Of a DNA stretch of 7,716 nucleotides, positions 6,552-7,716 are shown piece by piece; positions within the stretch are counted from its first letter, which is position 1, and every line of letters starts with the position of its first letter. Below the pieces are notes generated by a model. The model made no database searches, was not told the origin of the DNA, and worked only from the letters and a program-made list of their open reading frames with translations. The DNA comes from Anaerolineae bacterium (GTDB lineage Bacteria; Chloroflexota; Anaerolineae; JACIWP01), in NCBI GenBank assembly GCA_014360855.1, contig JACIWP010000151.1:1-7716 (forward strand), written 5' to 3'. The position numbers and the translations under genes were made by a program.

Positions 6552-7235
6552 ATGATCATCAAGATCGCGCCTTCCATCCTTTCCGCGGACTTCGCCCGCC
6601 TGGGAGAACAGGTGGCGGAGGCGGAAGCTGCCGGCGCCGATTATATCCACGTCGACGTCATGGACGGGCACTTCGTCCCCAACCTGACCATCGGCCCGGT
6701 GGTGGTGCAGGCCCTGCGCCGGGTGACCCGTCTGCCCTTGGACGTCCACCTTATGGTGGAGAAGCCGGAATCCCTGCTGGAGGCGTTCGCACAGGCCGGC
6801 GCGGACATCCTGACGGTGCACGTCGAGACCTGTCCTCATCTGCACCGCACGCTCCAGCAGATCCACAGCCTGGGCGTGCGGGCCGGCGTCAGCCTGAACC
6901 CCTCCACCCCGCTGGTGACGCTAGAGGAAATCCTGGGGGACGTGGACCTGGTGCTGGTGATGTCGGTGAACCCGGGCTTCGGCGGGCAGAGCTTTATCGA
7001 GCGCTCTGTGAGCAGGATCCGCCGGCTGCGCCAGATGATGACCGAACAACGCGCGCGGGCGGAGCTGTCGGTGGACGGGGGGATACATCCGGGGACCGCT
7101 GAGCAGGTGGTGCGGGCGGGGGCGAATGTGCTGGTGGCCGGCTCCTTCATCTTCAGCGACCCGGAGGGCATCGCGGCGGCCATCCGCCGTCTGAGGACCA
7201 GCGCGGAACGCGCACTGATCGCGCGTTCTGTGTAA
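6552..7235 (+). CDS. rpe: Ribulose-phosphate 3-epimerase
   Basis: Rpe interconverts ribulose 5-phosphate and xylulose 5-phosphate in the pentose phosphate pathway, in the cytoplasm. The 227-residue protein is a full-length TIM barrel. It has APSILSADF at residues 6-14, the metal and catalytic residues H33 and D35 in HVDVMDGHFVPN, H66 in DVHLMVEKP, and D175 in SVDGGI. The phosphate-site loops NPGFGGQSF (140-148) and AGSFIF near the C-terminus are also present. The start is placed at ATG 6552 because GGAG lies 7 bases upstream and the product begins MIIKIAPSILSADF as in the family. An in-frame ATG at 6516 falls inside the predicted -10 box and adds 12 residues without family match. It converges on rpmB. 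All catalytic residues are intact. Confidence 0.97.
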   Translation: MIIKIAPSILSADFARLGEQVAEAEAAGADYIHVDVMDGHFVPNLTIGPVVVQALRRVTRLPLDVHLMVEKPESLLEAFAQAGADILTVHVETCPHLHRTLQQIHSLGVRAGVSLNPSTPLVTLEEILGDVDLVLVMSVNPGFGGQSFIERSVSRIRRLRQMMTEQRARAELSVDGGIHPGTAEQVVRAGANVLVAGSFIFSDPEGIAAAIRRLRTSAERALIARSV

Positions 7236-7245
7236 CCATAGGCAG

Positions 7246-7285
7246 GGAGGAAAAACAAAAGCCGACAGCAGGCGCTATCGGCTTT
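7246..7285 (-). terminator. Intrinsic terminator of rpmB, between convergent rpe and rpmB
   Basis: Arms 7258-7269 and 7274-7285 pair over 12 positions (one G-U in the minus-strand RNA) around a 4-base loop. On the minus strand the stem is followed directly by TTTTGTTTTT (7257-7248), a good U-run. This makes it a standard terminator for rpmB. On the plus strand only three T bases close the stem, so termination of rpe there would be weak. Confidence 0.87.
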
Positions 7286-7310
7286 CACCGGGTGCAGGGT
7301 ACAAACCCGC

Positions 7311-7496
7311 TCATTCTTTGGATTTGCTGAGCGTCTTCAAACACTTGGTGCAGATGCGCAGAGTGCGCTCGACTCCGTTGATCACAACTGTAGCCTTCTG
7401 CACGTTCGGCTGCCACATGCGCTTGGTGCGAACGTTCGAGTGGCTGACGTTGTGACCAAACTGGGGACCCTTCCCACACAGCTCACACTTGGCCAC
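7311..7496 (-). CDS. rpmB: Large ribosomal subunit protein bL28, zinc-ribbon form
   Basis: bL28 is a small protein of the 50S subunit. The 61-residue product begins AKCELCGKGPQFGHNVSHS and has the conserved core KRMWQPNVQ. Two cysteine pairs, C4-x-x-C7 and C49-x-x-C52, form the zinc-binding ribbon of the C+ paralogue type; some bacteria also carry a zinc-free copy used when zinc is scarce. Translation starts at GTG (7496-7494). The nearby ATG at 7503 is out of frame and soon stops. AAGGGGTGAT, close to the ideal AAGGAGGTGAT, lies just upstream and supports this start. The gene is monocistronic here, with its own promoter about 70 bases upstream and a terminator just after the stop. Confidence 0.97.
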   Translation of the reverse strand: MAKCELCGKGPQFGHNVSHSNVRTKRMWQPNVQKATVVINGVERTLRICTKCLKTLSKSKE

Positions 7497-7567
7497 CGTA
7501 CATCACCCCTTTCCTGCGAGATTGGCAAGCGCTGGGCGGCTTCTTCCGTCTTCAGCGCAACACAATT

Positions 7568-7596
7568 ATCATACCATACCATGCAGATTTGCGCAA
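7568..7596 (-). promoter_or_regulatory. Promoter of rpmB
   Basis: On the minus strand TTGCGC (7596-7591) is followed by 17 bases and TATGAT (7573-7568). The predicted start near 7561 gives a leader of about 65 bases before the GTG start. The -35 is part of the palindrome TTGCGCAA shared with a possible rightward promoter. Confidence 0.65.
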
Positions 7597-7618
7597 CTTT
7601 GGGGACTTATCGTATCAT
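7589..7618 (+). promoter_or_regulatory. Possible rightward promoter for the gene starting at the window edge
   Basis: TTGCGC (7589-7594), 18 bases and TATCAT (7613-7618) resemble a vegetative promoter reading right. Its -35 overlaps the rpmB -35 because TTGCGCAA (7589-7596) reads the same on both strands. The leader to the likely start codon at 7714 would be about 90 bases, GC-rich and without a recognised riboswitch fold. Confidence 0.45.
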
Positions 7619-7713
7619 GTACGCTTGCAGTGAGAGGCAGACGCGTGGGCCGGCGGCCGGCGTTCGGGGAGCGCGCCGCAGTCCCACCCATGAAGAATCC
7701 GCAGGAGCATAGT

Positions 7714-7716
7714 ATG
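7714..7716 (+). CDS. Probable start codon of the next gene, rest outside the window
   Basis: The final three bases are ATG, preceded by AGGAG (7703-7707) with a 6-base gap, an ideal ribosome-binding arrangement. An in-frame ATG at 7690 lacks such a site. No product can be read. By analogy with Bacillus subtilis, where rpmB is divergent from yloU-yloV, an Asp23/YloU-family gene is a reasonable guess from position alone. Confidence 0.4.

Noticed and set aside
7568..7618. Second Rrf2 operator at rpmB (GTATCAT and ATCATACCATA resemble the 2905-2927 dyad)
   Set aside because: The resemblance comes mainly from the two -10 boxes and the half-sites are not arranged as an 8+8 dyad with a 7-base centre.
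7440..7712. 90-residue plus-strand frame across the rpmB start
   Set aside because: It runs antisense through the rpmB 5' end and its promoter, with no ribosome-binding site at its start and a product without known features.

Overview
The window is about 7.7 kb of GC-rich bacterial chromosome holding ordinary, well-conserved genes. Strong Shine-Dalgarno sites precede the rubrerythrin, cydA and rpe genes, and the promoters fit the vegetative sigma factor. The hexamer GCCGGC is very frequent. Taxonomy cannot be settled from the sequence alone. A GC-rich genome with a short-Q-loop cytochrome bd, a rubrerythrin, an Rrf2 regulator and a four-cysteine bL28 would fit Chloroflexota (for example an Anaerolineae-like lineage) or a GC-rich Firmicutes relative. 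This is a tentative inference.

Layout from left to right. (1) 1-2740, minus strand: uvrA, the damage-recognition ATPase of nucleotide excision repair, running off the left edge with only the extreme C-terminus missing. (2) 2741-2942: a compact divergent control region with a near-perfect promoter for uvrA and a perfect-consensus promoter for the rightward genes. A 23-bp dyad lies over the rightward start point. (3) 2943-6383, plus strand: an oxygen/peroxide defence cluster of an Rrf2-family regulator, rubrerythrin, cydA and cydB. A 15-bp perfect hairpin separates rubrerythrin from cydA. (4) 6384-6515: four copies of a 15-bp palindrome arranged as two hairpins, then an rpe promoter. (5) 6552-7235, plus strand: rpe, ribulose-phosphate 3-epimerase. 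(6) 7236-7310: an intrinsic terminator for the convergent rpmB gene. (7) 7311-7496, minus strand: rpmB (bL28, zinc-ribbon form). (8) 7497-7716: a divergent promoter region for rpmB and a rightward gene whose probable start codon is the last three bases of the window.

How the genes work together. The Rrf2 protein has three cysteines in the usual cluster-binding region, so it probably senses oxygen, NO or redox state through an Fe-S cluster and controls its own promoter. Rubrerythrin removes hydrogen peroxide, and cytochrome bd (CydAB) reduces oxygen to water at the membrane using quinol. Together they look like an oxygen-tolerance module of an anaerobe or microaerophile. The right end (rpe, convergent rpmB, then a divergent gene) resembles the Bacillus subtilis rpe-thiN-spoVM/rpmB/yloU-yloV neighbourhood with thiN and spoVM missing.

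I see no evidence of a wholly new system. The items most worth a second look are the palindrome cluster after cydB, the Rrf2 operator candidate, and the split structure of the rubrerythrin-cydAB cluster.
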